Below, piece after piece: positions 43,933 to 52,669 of a stretch of DNA of 64,000 nt. A model generated the notes under the pieces. The model was not told the DNA's origin. It ran no database searches and saw nothing but the letters and a program-made list of their open reading frames with translations. Source of the stretch: Kitasatospora arboriphila (GTDB lineage Bacteria > Actinomycetota > Actinomycetes > Mycobacteriales > Mycobacteriaceae); contig NZ_JNYV01000004.1 of NCBI RefSeq assembly GCF_000717275.1, positions 186,001-250,000 of the forward strand, given 5' to 3'. The position numbers and the translations under genes were made by a program. Each line of letters begins with the position of its first letter. Position 1 is the first letter of the stretch.

Positions 43933-45453
43933 ATGACCAGGCAAATCAACCATTTCGTGGACGGCGCACCGCTCGCCGGTACCAGCGGGCGCACCGCAGA
44001 TGTGATGGATCCCAGCACCGGCAAGGTGCAGGCGACCGTTCCGCTGGCCAGTACAGCCGAGGTCGACGCCGCTGTCGCCAGCGCCGTCGAGGCGCAGAAG
44101 ATCTGGGCAGCGTGGAACCCACAGCGCCGTGCACGCGTGATGATGAAGTTCGTCGCACTCGTCGGCGAGCACATGGACGAACTCGCAGAGTTGCTCTCCA
44201 AGGAGCACGGCAAGACCGTTCCCGATGCGAAGGGCGACATCCAGCGCGGCGTCGAGGTCATCGAGTTCGCGATCGGCATCCCGCACTTGCTGAAGGGCGA
44301 GTTCACCGAAGGCGCCGGAACCGGCATCGACGTGCACTCGGTGCGTCAGCCGCTCGGTGTGGTCGCAGGTATCACCCCGTTCAACTTCCCGGCCATGATC
44401 CCGCTGTGGAAGGCCGGCCCCGCGCTCGCGACCGGAAACGCGTTCATCCTCAAGCCGTCCGAGCGCGACCCGTCGGTGCCCGTGCGCCTGGCCGAACTGT
44501 TCCTCGAGGCCGGACTCCCCGCAGGGGTGTTCCAGGTCATCCACGGTGACAAGGAAGCCGTCGACGCGTTGCTCAACAACGACGACGTCCAGGCCTACGG
44601 TTTCGTCGGCAGCTCCGACATCGCGCAATACATCTACTCCAGTGCGGCCGCCAACGGTAAGCGTGCACAGTGTTTCGGTGGCGCCAAGAACCACATGATC
44701 ATCCTCCCGGACGCCGACCTCGACCAGGTCGCCGACGCCCTGATCGGTGCCGGATACGGCAGCGCCGGCGAGCGCTGCATGGCGATCTCGGTGGCCGTGC
44801 CCGTGGGCGAGGCGACCGCCAACCGCCTGCGCGAGAAGCTGGTCGACAAGGTCAACGCGCTGCGCGTCGGCCACAGCCTCGACATCAAGGCCGACTACGG
44901 CCCGTTGGTCAGCAAGGCTGCTCTCGAGCGTGTCAAGGACTACATCCAGCAGGGTGTGGACGCCGGTGCCGAACTCGTCATCGACGGTCGCGAGCGCGCC
45001 ACCGACGACCTGACCTACGACGGTCAGAGCCTGGAAGAGGGCTACTTCATCGGGCCGACCCTCTTCGACCACGTCAAGAAAGACCAGACGATCTACACCG
45101 ACGAGATCTTCGGACCGGTGGTCTGCATCGTCCGTGCCGCAGATTACGAAGAGGCCCTTGCGCTTCCGTCTGAGCACGAGTACGGCAACGGCGTCGCGAT
45201 CTTCACCCAGGACGGCGACGCGGCCCGCGACTTCACTGCTCGCGTCCAGTGCGGCATGGTGGGCGTGAACGTGCCCATCCCCGTGCCGGTGGCCTACCAC
45301 ACCTTCGGTGGGTGGAAGCGTTCCGGATTCGGCGATCTGAACCAGCACGGGCCGGCGGCGATCCAGTTCTACACCAAGGTCAAGACCATCACGACTCGGT
45401 GGCCGTCCGGCATCAAGGATGGCGCCGAGTTCGTCATCCCGACCATGGACTGA
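43933..45453 (+). CDS. mmsA: Methylmalonate-semialdehyde dehydrogenase (CoA-acylating)
   Basis: This 506-residue aldehyde dehydrogenase family enzyme converts methylmalonate semialdehyde plus CoA and NAD to propionyl-CoA, the last step of valine breakdown. ATG 43933 is chosen over 43915 because GAGGA is well spaced before it. The blocks HSVRQPLGVVAGITPFNFPA, AKNHMIILPDADLDQ and GSAGERCMAISVAVPV show the family, with the catalytic Cys at about residue 282 and Met next to it as in MmsA. The order mmsA, fadE9, mmsB equals that of M. tuberculosis Rv0753c-Rv0751c. Confidence 0.95.
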   Translation: MTRQINHFVDGAPLAGTSGRTADVMDPSTGKVQATVPLASTAEVDAAVASAVEAQKIWAAWNPQRRARVMMKFVALVGEHMDELAELLSKEHGKTVPDAKGDIQRGVEVIEFAIGIPHLLKGEFTEGAGTGIDVHSVRQPLGVVAGITPFNFPAMIPLWKAGPALATGNAFILKPSERDPSVPVRLAELFLEAGLPAGVFQVIHGDKEAVDALLNNDDVQAYGFVGSSDIAQYIYSSAAANGKRAQCFGGAKNHMIILPDADLDQVADALIGAGYGSAGERCMAISVAVPVGEATANRLREKLVDKVNALRVGHSLDIKADYGPLVSKAALERVKDYIQQGVDAGAELVIDGRERATDDLTYDGQSLEEGYFIGPTLFDHVKKDQTIYTDEIFGPVVCIVRAADYEEALALPSEHEYGNGVAIFTQDGDAARDFTARVQCGMVGVNVPIPVPVAYHTFGGWKRSGFGDLNQHGPAAIQFYTKVKTITTRWPSGIKDGAEFVIPTMD

Positions 45454-45464
45454 GAGACCGGCCA

Positions 45465-46628
45465 GTGTCTTTCGACATGGATGACGATGACAAGGTCATC
45501 GTCGATACCGCCTCGGCGTTCGCGCGCAAGAGGCTCGAGCCACACGCCCTCGACTGGGATGAGCGCAAGCACTTCCCGGTCGAGGAGCTTCGCGAGGCCG
45601 CCGAACTCGGCATGGCGGGCATCTACACGAGCGAAGACGTGGGCGGAAGCGGTCTGCGGCGGATCGACGGCGTACGGATCTTCGAGGAGTTGGCGAAGGC
45701 CGATCCCACCACGGCGGCCTTTCTGTCGATCCACAACATGTGCACGTGGATGGTCGACTCGTACGGCACGGACGATCAGCGCACCACATGGGCGGCCAAG
45801 ATGGCCTCGATGGAGGCCGTCGCCAGCTACTGCCTGACCGAACCCGCGGCCGGAAGTGACGCTGCGGCGCTGCGTACCAAGGCAGTTCGCGACGGCGACG
45901 ACTACCTGCTGAACGGGGTCAAGCAGTTCATCTCCGGCGGCGGCGTCTCTGACGTGTACATCGTGATGGCCCGTACGGGTGCGGAGGGTCCCAAGGGGAT
46001 CTCGACGTTCATCGTCCCTGCGGATACGCCTGGACTCTCGTTCGGCGCCAACGAGCAGAAGATGGGCTGGAACGCGCAGCCCACCGCCCAGGTCATCATG
46101 GAGGACGCGCGGGTACCGGCGGCCAATCTCCTCGGTGGGGTGGAGGGTACGGGCTTCGGCATCGCGATGAACGGACTCAACGGTGGTCGTATCAACATCG
46201 CCGCATGTTCGCTGGGTGGTGCCCAGGCGGCCTACAACAAGGCCATCACCTACGTCTCCGACCGAGAAGCGTTCGGCGGCAAGCTGATCGACGAACCGAC
46301 GATTCGGTTCACGCTTGCCGACATGGCCACGTCGCTGGAGACCTCCCGCCTCATCCTGTGGCGGGCCGCCGATGCGCTCGACGCCGGTCATCCCGACAAG
46401 GTCGAGCTGTGCGCGATGGCCAAGCGGTATGTGACCGACACCTGCTTCGACGTCGCCGATCAGGCGTTGCAGTTGCACGGCGGATACGGATACCTGCGTG
46501 AGTACGGTCTGGAGAAAATCGTCCGAGACCTCCGGGTGAACCGAATACTGGAGGGCACCAACGAGATCATGCGAGTTGTGATCGGCCGCGCAGAGGCGGA
46601 CAAGTCGACAAAGGGGCAATACCTATGA
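45465..46628 (+). CDS. fadE9: Acyl-CoA dehydrogenase (probable isobutyryl-CoA dehydrogenase)
   Basis: This 387-residue FAD enzyme starts at the GTG at 45465 (ATG 45477 is an alternative); longer in-frame sequence upstream is shadow of mmsA. The typical motifs are YCLTEPAAGSDAAALRTKAV, KQFISGGGVSDVYIVMART, and QALQLHGGYGYLREYGLEKI followed by RVNRILEGTNEIMR. The last supplies the catalytic Glu region. Placed between mmsA and mmsB it most likely oxidises isobutyryl-CoA to methacrylyl-CoA, matching FadE9 in mycobacteria. It overlaps mmsB by 4 bases. Confidence 0.92.
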   Translation: MSFDMDDDDKVIVDTASAFARKRLEPHALDWDERKHFPVEELREAAELGMAGIYTSEDVGGSGLRRIDGVRIFEELAKADPTTAAFLSIHNMCTWMVDSYGTDDQRTTWAAKMASMEAVASYCLTEPAAGSDAAALRTKAVRDGDDYLLNGVKQFISGGGVSDVYIVMARTGAEGPKGISTFIVPADTPGLSFGANEQKMGWNAQPTAQVIMEDARVPAANLLGGVEGTGFGIAMNGLNGGRINIAACSLGGAQAAYNKAITYVSDREAFGGKLIDEPTIRFTLADMATSLETSRLILWRAADALDAGHPDKVELCAMAKRYVTDTCFDVADQALQLHGGYGYLREYGLEKIVRDLRVNRILEGTNEIMRVVIGRAEADKSTKGQYL

Positions 46629-47494
46629 GCACCATCGCGTTCCTCGGTCTGGGCCACATGGGCGGACCCATGGCAAAGAATCTGGTCAAGGCCGGGCACA
46701 TCGTGCACGGATACGATCCGTCGCCCGAGGCGGCAGTGGCTGCCAAGGAAAACGGAGTGGAGGTGTTCGCCGGGGGCATCGAGGCGGTCGCCGACGCCGA
46801 CGTGGTGATCACCATGCTCCCGCACGGCAAGGCCGTCATCGAGTGCTACGAGCAGATCCTGCCCGGCGCCAAGACCGGTGCTTTGCTGATCGACAGTTCC
46901 ACCATCTCGGTCGACGACGCCCGCACGATCCACCAGCACGCGGACGACCACGGGTTCGCGCAGATCGATGCCCCGGTCTCCGGCGGTGTGAAGGGTGCCG
47001 ACGCCGGGACGCTCGCCTTCATGGTCGGGGGCACCGAAGAGGCGTTCGTCGCCGCGCAGACCATTCTGGAGCCGATGGCCGGGAAGGTCATCCACTGCGG
47101 TGATCCCGGCAGTGGTCAGGCTGCGAAGGTCTGCAACAACATGGTGCTCGCCGTGCAGCAGATCGCGATCGGGGAGGCCTTTGTGCTCGCCGAGAAGCTC
47201 GGGCTGCAGGCGCAGGCGTTGTACGACGTGATCACCGGCGCCACCGGTAACTGCTGGGCCGTGCACACCAACTGCCCGGTTCCGGGTCCGGTGCCGACCT
47301 CGCCGGCCAACAACGACTTCAAGCCGGGGTTCGCCACCGCACTGATGAACAAAGACCTGGGGTTGGCGATGGCGGCGGTGGAGTCCACCGGCGCGACCGC
47401 CCCGCTCGGAGAGCACGCGGCCACCCTGTACGCGGACTTCGCGCAGGACAACGCCGGTAAGGACTTCAGCGCGATCATCGAAACGCTGCGCTGA
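46625..47494 (+). CDS. mmsB: 3-hydroxyisobutyrate dehydrogenase
   Basis: This 289-residue NAD-dependent enzyme oxidises 3-hydroxyisobutyrate to methylmalonate semialdehyde, which MmsA then uses. The N-terminal signature FLGLGHMGGPMAKNL binds NAD, the substrate loop DAPVSGGVKGADAGTL is typical, and the catalytic Lys lies in GSGQAAKVCNNM. The start ATG overlaps the fadE9 stop (ATGA). The enoyl-CoA hydratase and 3-hydroxyisobutyryl-CoA hydrolase that complete the valine route are not in this window. Confidence 0.95.
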   Translation: MSTIAFLGLGHMGGPMAKNLVKAGHIVHGYDPSPEAAVAAKENGVEVFAGGIEAVADADVVITMLPHGKAVIECYEQILPGAKTGALLIDSSTISVDDARTIHQHADDHGFAQIDAPVSGGVKGADAGTLAFMVGGTEEAFVAAQTILEPMAGKVIHCGDPGSGQAAKVCNNMVLAVQQIAIGEAFVLAEKLGLQAQALYDVITGATGNCWAVHTNCPVPGPVPTSPANNDFKPGFATALMNKDLGLAMAAVESTGATAPLGEHAATLYADFAQDNAGKDFSAIIETLR

Positions 47495-47638
47495 AACGCA
47501 TAGCGCTGCACTGAAACACTTCGTCTGGGTAAGGGAAGGTAGACCGACCGAACGCTAGTACGGCCGTTTCGCCCGCTGAATCGGCCGATGCGTGAATGAT
47601 GGGAGGGACGCCCGCCGACGATCCCGAGGAGCACCCCC

Positions 47639-49072
47639 ATGGCACCAACCCACACGCAGAAGTTCTACATCGACGGACATTGGGTGGACCCGGTGTCCAC
47701 CTCGACCCTCGATGTCATCAACCCGGCAACCGAAGAGGTCGTCGCGACGATCGCCCTCGGCGACGAGAAGGATGTCGAACACGCTGTCGCGGCGGCGCGC
47801 AAGGCGTTCGAGACGTTCTCCGAGACCACCCGCGAAGAGCGTATCTCGTTGTTGGAGAAGATCATCGAGGTGTACTCGCGGCGCCTCGGCGACCTCGCCG
47901 AAGCGGTCAGCATCGAGATGGGTGCTCCGGTGAGTCTCGCACAGGGGGCGCAGGCTCCGGCCGGCCTGGGGCATCTCATGTTCGGCCTGGAAGCACTGAA
48001 GAACTTCGAGTTCGAGGAGAAGGTCAACTCCACCACGGTGGTCCGCGAACCGGTCGGCGTCTGCGCACTGATCACCCCCTGGAACTGGCCGCTGAACCAG
48101 ATCGGCGCCAAGGTGGCCCCGGCTCTGGCCGCCGGCTGCACCGTGGTGCTCAAGCCGTCTGAGATCGCCCCGCTCAGCGGACTGGTGTTCGCCGAGATCC
48201 TTGATGAGGCGGGCGTGCCCCCGGGCGTGTTCAACCTGGTCAACGGCGACGGCCCGACCGTGGGTGTGGCGTTGTCCTCGCATCCGGAGGTCGACATGGT
48301 CTCGTTCACCGGGTCCACTCGCGCGGGCATCGAGGTGGCCAGGAACGCGGCTCCCACGGTCAAGCGTGTGGCGCAGGAACTCGGCGGCAAATCCGCCAAC
48401 ATCATCCTCGACGACGATGCTCTCGCCGACTCCGTGGCGCGTGATGTCGCGGCGATGGTGGTCAACTCGGGCCAGTCGTGCAACGCAGGATCACGCATCC
48501 TCGTTCCGGCCGGGCGGATGGACGAGGCAGCTGAGATCGCCAAGGAGACGGCGGCCAAGATCGTTGTCGGATCGCCCGAGGACGAGAACACGCAGATCGG
48601 ACCGGTGGTCTCGCAAGCTCAGTTCGACAAGATCCAGCGGCTCATCGAAACCGGTGTCGACGAGGGAGCCGACGTGGTCGTCGGTGGTCCGGGCCGCCCC
48701 GACGGCGTCGACGTCGGTTATTTCGTGAAGCCGACTGTGTTCGCGAATGTCACCAACGACATGACCATCGCCCGTGAAGAGATCTTCGGTCCGGTGATGG
48801 TCCTCATCGGGTATCAGGACGAAGACGACGCAGTCCGCATCGCCAATGACTCGAGCTACGGGCTCGGCGGCATGGTCTCGTCCGCGGACACCGATCGCGC
48901 GCGCAAGGTCGCCCGCAAGATGCGCACCGGAACCGTGCACATCAACGGTGCCCCGCTGGCCATGGATTCACCGTTCGGTGGATATAAGCAATCGGGTAAC
49001 GGCCGCGAGTTCGGGAAGTTCGGCTTGGAGGAGTTCCTGGAGGTCAAGTCGATCTTCGGGGACAACGCCTAG
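47639..49072 (+). CDS. NAD(P)-dependent aldehyde dehydrogenase
   Basis: This 477-residue aldehyde dehydrogenase has the PWNWPLNQIGAKVAPALAAG region, the coenzyme motif FTGSTRAGIEV, the general base Glu in AQELGGKSANIIL and the catalytic Cys in NSGQSCNAGSR (about residue 281). It also has EIFGPVMVLIGY near the end. It oxidises an aldehyde to the acid; the substrate is not predictable. It starts 144 bases after mmsB, with no terminator seen, and 84 bases before the HsaA-like gene. A role in the same acyl or sterol catabolism is possible but unproven. Confidence 0.92.
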   Translation: MAPTHTQKFYIDGHWVDPVSTSTLDVINPATEEVVATIALGDEKDVEHAVAAARKAFETFSETTREERISLLEKIIEVYSRRLGDLAEAVSIEMGAPVSLAQGAQAPAGLGHLMFGLEALKNFEFEEKVNSTTVVREPVGVCALITPWNWPLNQIGAKVAPALAAGCTVVLKPSEIAPLSGLVFAEILDEAGVPPGVFNLVNGDGPTVGVALSSHPEVDMVSFTGSTRAGIEVARNAAPTVKRVAQELGGKSANIILDDDALADSVARDVAAMVVNSGQSCNAGSRILVPAGRMDEAAEIAKETAAKIVVGSPEDENTQIGPVVSQAQFDKIQRLIETGVDEGADVVVGGPGRPDGVDVGYFVKPTVFANVTNDMTIAREEIFGPVMVLIGYQDEDDAVRIANDSSYGLGGMVSSADTDRARKVARKMRTGTVHINGAPLAMDSPFGGYKQSGNGREFGKFGLEEFLEVKSIFGDNA

Positions 49073-49102
49073 CGCTCGGCAGAGCGTTTCACCTCGACCG
49101 GT

Positions 49103-49152
49103 CACTCCATTCGCTAGAGTAGAACGTGTTCTAGTTTCTTGCGAATGGAGTG
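49103..49152 (+). promoter_or_regulatory. KstR-like operator nested in an inverted repeat over the RBS
   Basis: TAGAACGTGTTCTA (49120-49133) fits the KstR consensus TNNAACNNGTTNNA with perfect 6-bp arms. It is enclosed by a perfect 12-bp inverted repeat: CACTCCATTCGC (49103-49114) and GCGAATGGAGTG (49141-49152). The two dyads are nearly concentric (centres 49126.5 and 49127.5). The right outer arm contains GGAG (49147-49150), the ribosome site of the next gene, so an RNA hairpin would hide it. Confidence 0.7.
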
Positions 49153-49155
49153 GTC

Positions 49156-50334
49156 ATGGGTCAGGTGCTCGACCGGATCGAAGAACATGCCGAGGAGATC
49201 CGCGCTGCGGGTGTCGAAGGCGACGAGTTGATGCGCCTGCCGGATTCCTCCGCGCAGCGGTTGCGGGAGTCGGGAGTGATCAGGCTCCTGCAACCGGTCG
49301 AGCACGGCGGGCTGGCTGTTCACCCCCGGGAGTTCGCCGAGACGGTCATGGGCGTCGCGGCCATGGACGGGGCCGCGGGCTGGGTGTCCGGAATCGTAGG
49401 AGTGCACCCGTGGGAGTTGGCGTTCGCCGACCCCAAGGTGCAGGACGAGATCTGGGGCGACGACCCCGACACCTGGGTGGCCTCGCCTTATGCGCCGATG
49501 GGTGTGGCCAAGCCGGTCGACGGCGGGTATGTGCTCAAGGGTCGTTGGTCGTTCTCGTCCGGCACCGACCACTGCGACTGGATCGTCCTAGGGGCGATCG
49601 TGGGCGACGCAGACGGCAAGCCGGTGATGCCGCCGACCATTCTGCACGTCTTCCTGCCCCGCGCCGACTACACCATCATCGACGACTCGTGGGATGTGGT
49701 GGGCCTGCGTGGCACCGGCTCCAAGGACGTGGTGGTCGACGGCGCCTTCATCCCCACCTACCGGACCCTCGACTCGGCAGACGTGATGGACGGCAGTGCG
49801 CCGCGGGCGGCCGGTCGCACCGAATCGACCTACCTGATGCCGTTCAGTTGTATGTTCCCCCTTGGCATCACGTCGGCGGTGATCGGTATCGCCGAGGGTG
49901 CGCTGGCGTGTCACATTGCGGCGCAACGAGATCGGGTGGCCATCACCGGCCAGAAGATCAAAGAGGATCCGTACGTCCTCTATGCCATCGGCGAGTCGGC
50001 CGCCGAGATCGCGGCGTCGCGGGCCGCTCTGCTCGAGACGGTGGATCGTTTCTACGACAAAACCGAGGCGGGCAAGGAGATCTCGTTCGACGAGCGGGCC
50101 ATCGGGCGGCGCACCCAAACCGCTGCTGCCTGGCGGGCGGTGCGGGCGGTCGATGAGATCTTCGCGCGGTCGGGCGGCGGCGCTCTACACCGGAAGTTCC
50201 CCATGCAGAGGTTCTTTCGCGATGCGCACGCCGGACTCGCCCATGCCATCCACGTGCCGGGTTCGATCTTCCATGCGTCGGCGCTCACTCAGCTCGGCGG
50301 TGAGCCCCAGGGCATGATGCGCTCGATGATCTAG
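49156..50334 (+). CDS. HsaA-like flavin-dependent monooxygenase (acyl-CoA dehydrogenase fold)
   Basis: This 392-residue protein belongs to the group D flavin monooxygenases built on the acyl-CoA dehydrogenase fold (HsaA, HpaB-like oxygenase, DszC). GAAGWVSGIVGVHPWELAF, ASPYAPMGVAKPVDGGY, WSFSSGTDHCDWIVLG and VVGLRGTGSKDVVVDGAF closely follow the M. tuberculosis HsaA pattern, and the end GALHRKFPMQRFFRDAHAG is typical. HsaA hydroxylates a secosteroid phenol with FMNH2. The KstR-like box upstream supports a link with sterol breakdown. No HsaB reductase or other hsa gene is adjacent. ATG 49156 is chosen for its GGAG; GTG 49150 is an alternative. Confidence 0.8.
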   Translation: MGQVLDRIEEHAEEIRAAGVEGDELMRLPDSSAQRLRESGVIRLLQPVEHGGLAVHPREFAETVMGVAAMDGAAGWVSGIVGVHPWELAFADPKVQDEIWGDDPDTWVASPYAPMGVAKPVDGGYVLKGRWSFSSGTDHCDWIVLGAIVGDADGKPVMPPTILHVFLPRADYTIIDDSWDVVGLRGTGSKDVVVDGAFIPTYRTLDSADVMDGSAPRAAGRTESTYLMPFSCMFPLGITSAVIGIAEGALACHIAAQRDRVAITGQKIKEDPYVLYAIGESAAEIAASRAALLETVDRFYDKTEAGKEISFDERAIGRRTQTAAAWRAVRAVDEIFARSGGGALHRKFPMQRFFRDAHAGLAHAIHVPGSIFHASALTQLGGEPQGMMRSMI

Positions 50335-50338
50335 TGTT

Positions 50339-50371
50339 TTGCGCCAGGGATCCGACGGATCCCTGGCGCAA
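50339..50371 (+). terminator. Perfect 15-bp hairpin after the HsaA-like gene
   Basis: TTGCGCCAGGGATCC (50339-50353) and its exact complement (50357-50371) surround a GAC loop, 4 bases after the stop codon. The stem is strong and GC-rich but lacks a following T-run. It most likely ends the aldehyde dehydrogenase / HsaA-like unit. Confidence 0.8.
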
Positions 50372-50566
50372 GACCTGGTCGAACGCACGCGGGTCTGGCC
50401 GGGGGGCCGCCGTGAAGTAGCCCGATCACGTCGCGTGGCGCGTGTGCCTCTTCTTCGCTTTTCCGGCGGTGTCGGTAGCCCCTGATATCACTCCGCCAGG
50501 GATCTCTTGCGCCGCGGTTCGGAACCAGAGATTTTCTCTCTCAACAGAATTCATTCTCTTTCGACC

Positions 50567-50595
50567 TTGCGAACATGTGTTCGAAGAGCTAATCT
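50567..50595 (+). promoter_or_regulatory. Promoter overlapped by a LexA (SOS) box
   Basis: GCGAACATGTGTTCGA (50569-50584) matches the mycobacterial LexA box TCGAAC-N4-GTTCGA in all but the first base. It overlaps a good promoter: TTGCGA (50567-50572), 17-base spacer and TAATCT (50590-50595). The surrounding stretch 50520-50600 is AT-richer than its neighbours. The region 50372-50691 otherwise contains no gene. LexA would repress the DUF222/HNH gene that starts at 50692. Confidence 0.72.
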
Positions 50596-50691
50596 GGAGT
50601 CAATTGATCGGTCGGGGGGTTCCGACTAGGTGATTTCACGCGCATTCCCGGTCAACTGTTCTGGTTTGTGTTGTCTCCGAGGGGGTTCAAT

Positions 50692-51903
50692 ATGCGACTT
50701 GTTGACATGGTCGACGGAGTGATCAGTGCGGTGATACCAGATGATCCGCCGGCTCTTATCGCCGTCGTCAGGGATCTGATCATGCTGCGCAATGCTGCAG
50801 AGTCGCAGTTGGTGGTAGCAGCGGTAACCATCGACCGCCTGGGTCTGGCTAAACAGTCGGGGTCCACGACGTCGAAGTTGTTGCAGGCCAACGGGGCCGC
50901 ACCAGCTGCGGCTTCGCGGTGGCTACGAATAGGTGCAGGGTTGGCCGGCCTGGATCGCACTGCCGGCTACTTCCGGGACGGGTTCTTGTCGACCGAGCAT
51001 GTGGATGCGGTGGTCAAAGGTGTGGGGCAAATCGGAAGCCGGTCCGAAGTGCCCGTGTCGGTTGAGCAGTGGTCAGAGTTCGAGCGAACCCTGTTGAGTC
51101 ATGCCATTTCCGGGGCGTCTCCTGCCGAGATCGAGAAAGTGGCTCGGCGTCGGGGCAACGGTGTGGCCAAGGATTCTGGCGGACTTCCGCCGGCTGAGGA
51201 TCCATCGTTGAACGTCCTGGACTACGTCGTCAGCGAGGGCCGTCTGATCGGGCGGTTCAATCTTGATGAGCAGATCGGGGAGATAATGTTCTCCGCCTTG
51301 GACTTCTGGTCCAAGGCACGTCCTGAGCCCGATGGCTCCGACGGTGCCCGGACGCCATCTCAACGCCGCGCTGACGCCCTGCACCAATTGTTGGATTGCG
51401 GAGGGGGCGGACAAACGCTCGTGTCGGCGCCCAGAACGGAAGTGGCGATCACTGTTCCGGCTGATCATCCCGATCAGGCGTCACTGCGGTGGATGGGGCC
51501 GGTCACCGAAGCGACCGCCGCCCTGCTCGCCTGTGACTCCACCATCACCTCGATCACCCTCGATGGACAGCAAGTACCTGTCGATCTGAGCCCACCCAAA
51601 CGGCTGTTCACCGGCTTGGTGCGCAAAGCCATCATCATTCGCGACACCTGCTGTGTGAAATGTGGTGCGCCGGCATCCTGGTCGGACTGCCACCACATCG
51701 AACACTGGGCCGATGGTGGCGCGACAACCCTGGAGAACGGGTGCCTGCTATGCCGCACCTGCCACCGCGCAGTCCACCACACCGACTGGGACATCATCAT
51801 GGGATCGGACGGGCATCCCTGGCTGATCCCACCCGCCGACATCGACCCGATGCAAAGACCGCTACCGGCCTACAACAGTCGAACACTCACCCTCGCAGCC
51901 TGA
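50692..51903 (+). CDS. DUF222/HNH endonuclease domain protein (13E12 repeat family)
   Basis: This 403-residue protein belongs to the abundant 13E12/REP family of Mycobacteriales. The N-terminal two-thirds is the helical DUF222 domain (AAESQLVVAAVTIDRLGL, STEHVDAVVKGVGQI, SQRRADALHQLLD). The C-terminus is an HNH nuclease domain with CVKCGAPASWSDCHHIEHWA, and then GCLLCRTCHRAVHHTDW, providing zinc Cys pairs and catalytic His. The ATG at 50692 has GAGGGGG 6 bases upstream. The leader carries a LexA box; in M. tuberculosis several 13E12 genes are LexA-regulated. The family's substrate is unknown. It is often present in several copies. Confidence 0.9.
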   Translation: MRLVDMVDGVISAVIPDDPPALIAVVRDLIMLRNAAESQLVVAAVTIDRLGLAKQSGSTTSKLLQANGAAPAAASRWLRIGAGLAGLDRTAGYFRDGFLSTEHVDAVVKGVGQIGSRSEVPVSVEQWSEFERTLLSHAISGASPAEIEKVARRRGNGVAKDSGGLPPAEDPSLNVLDYVVSEGRLIGRFNLDEQIGEIMFSALDFWSKARPEPDGSDGARTPSQRRADALHQLLDCGGGGQTLVSAPRTEVAITVPADHPDQASLRWMGPVTEATAALLACDSTITSITLDGQQVPVDLSPPKRLFTGLVRKAIIIRDTCCVKCGAPASWSDCHHIEHWADGGATTLENGCLLCRTCHRAVHHTDWDIIMGSDGHPWLIPPADIDPMQRPLPAYNSRTLTLAA

Positions 51904-52026
51904 CCCGGGCCGCTACCCCCAGCGCACCCGAGCCGTTCTCAGGATCGCGCACGCACAGTTGACAACTTCATAGTGTGAGGCCCGTCTGGCGAACTGCACG
52001 TGCGGGCGGTGCGGCAGTAGTGGTGC

Positions 52027-52539
52027 TCAGATGTCGCCCGAGTGCTTTCGGACGGCATTGATCGATTTGACCAATGCCGCCGATTGCGCCTCGGTCATCC
52101 CCACGTCGCCGAAGACCTCTCGGTTGAGGGCGAGGGTCGCCTCTTCGACTGTCGTACGGCCTGATTCGGTGATCTCGACCAGAGTGGTGCGGCCGTCGGT
52201 GGGGTGCGGCACCCGCCTGACGAGACCGGATTCCTCGAGGCGACGGATCGCATGCGTCACCGAGGTGACGTGTACCTGAAGCCGGTCGCTCGCCTTGGTG
52301 ATGGGCAGTGCACCGCGGCGGCTGAAGGCCAGCAGCCGGAGGAGTTCGAACCGCGAGAAGCTCAATTCCCAGGGCTTGAGCACCGATTCCACTCTCGCCA
52401 GCAAGATCTGGTGCACCCGCATCACCGAGGTCACCGCCTGCATACCGCCGGCCACATCACCCCAGCCGGCGTTCTCCCAGTTCTTCCGGGCCTCGGCGAT
52501 CGGGTCGGGTCTGACGTCGCTGGACATGCCCCCATTCAA
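52027..52539 (-). CDS. MarR family transcriptional regulator
   Basis: This 170-residue winged-helix protein has the MarR layout. N-terminal dimerisation helices precede FSRFELLRLLAFSRRGALPI, the recognition region KASDRLQVHVTSVTHAIRRL, the wing VRRVPHPTDGRTTLVEIT and a C-terminal helix. It is divergent from the AurF-like gene with 130 bases between starts, so it probably controls that promoter and itself. ATG 52539 is used; ATG 52527, right after GGGGG, is an alternative. The ligand is unknown. Confidence 0.9.
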   Translation of the reverse strand: MNGGMSSDVRPDPIAEARKNWENAGWGDVAGGMQAVTSVMRVHQILLARVESVLKPWELSFSRFELLRLLAFSRRGALPITKASDRLQVHVTSVTHAIRRLEESGLVRRVPHPTDGRTTLVEITESGRTTVEEATLALNREVFGDVGMTEAQSAALVKSINAVRKHSGDI

Positions 52540-52612
52540 CAGCAGACGAACGGGCGTTTTCGCGTCTCGGTATTCGTGGCGCCGTTACCGCCCGTGCATG
52601 GCACAGTGATCA

Positions 52613-52641
52613 TTGACACATTCGCGACTGGGGCCTAGCGT
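52613..52641 (+). promoter_or_regulatory. Promoter of the AurF-like operon
   Basis: TTGACA (52613-52618), a 17-base spacer and TAGCGT (52636-52641) form a near-consensus primary sigma promoter, 29 bases before the start at 52670. GGAGG at 52661-52665 is the ribosome site. Confidence 0.65.
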
Positions 52642-52669
52642 CGGAATCACCGGAGAGCTAGGAGGCTCG

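Noticed and set aside
49103..49152. Rho-independent terminator of the aldehyde dehydrogenase gene
   Set aside because: The 26-base loop is too long, there is no T-run and the structure covers the next gene's ribosome site, so a regulatory role fits better.
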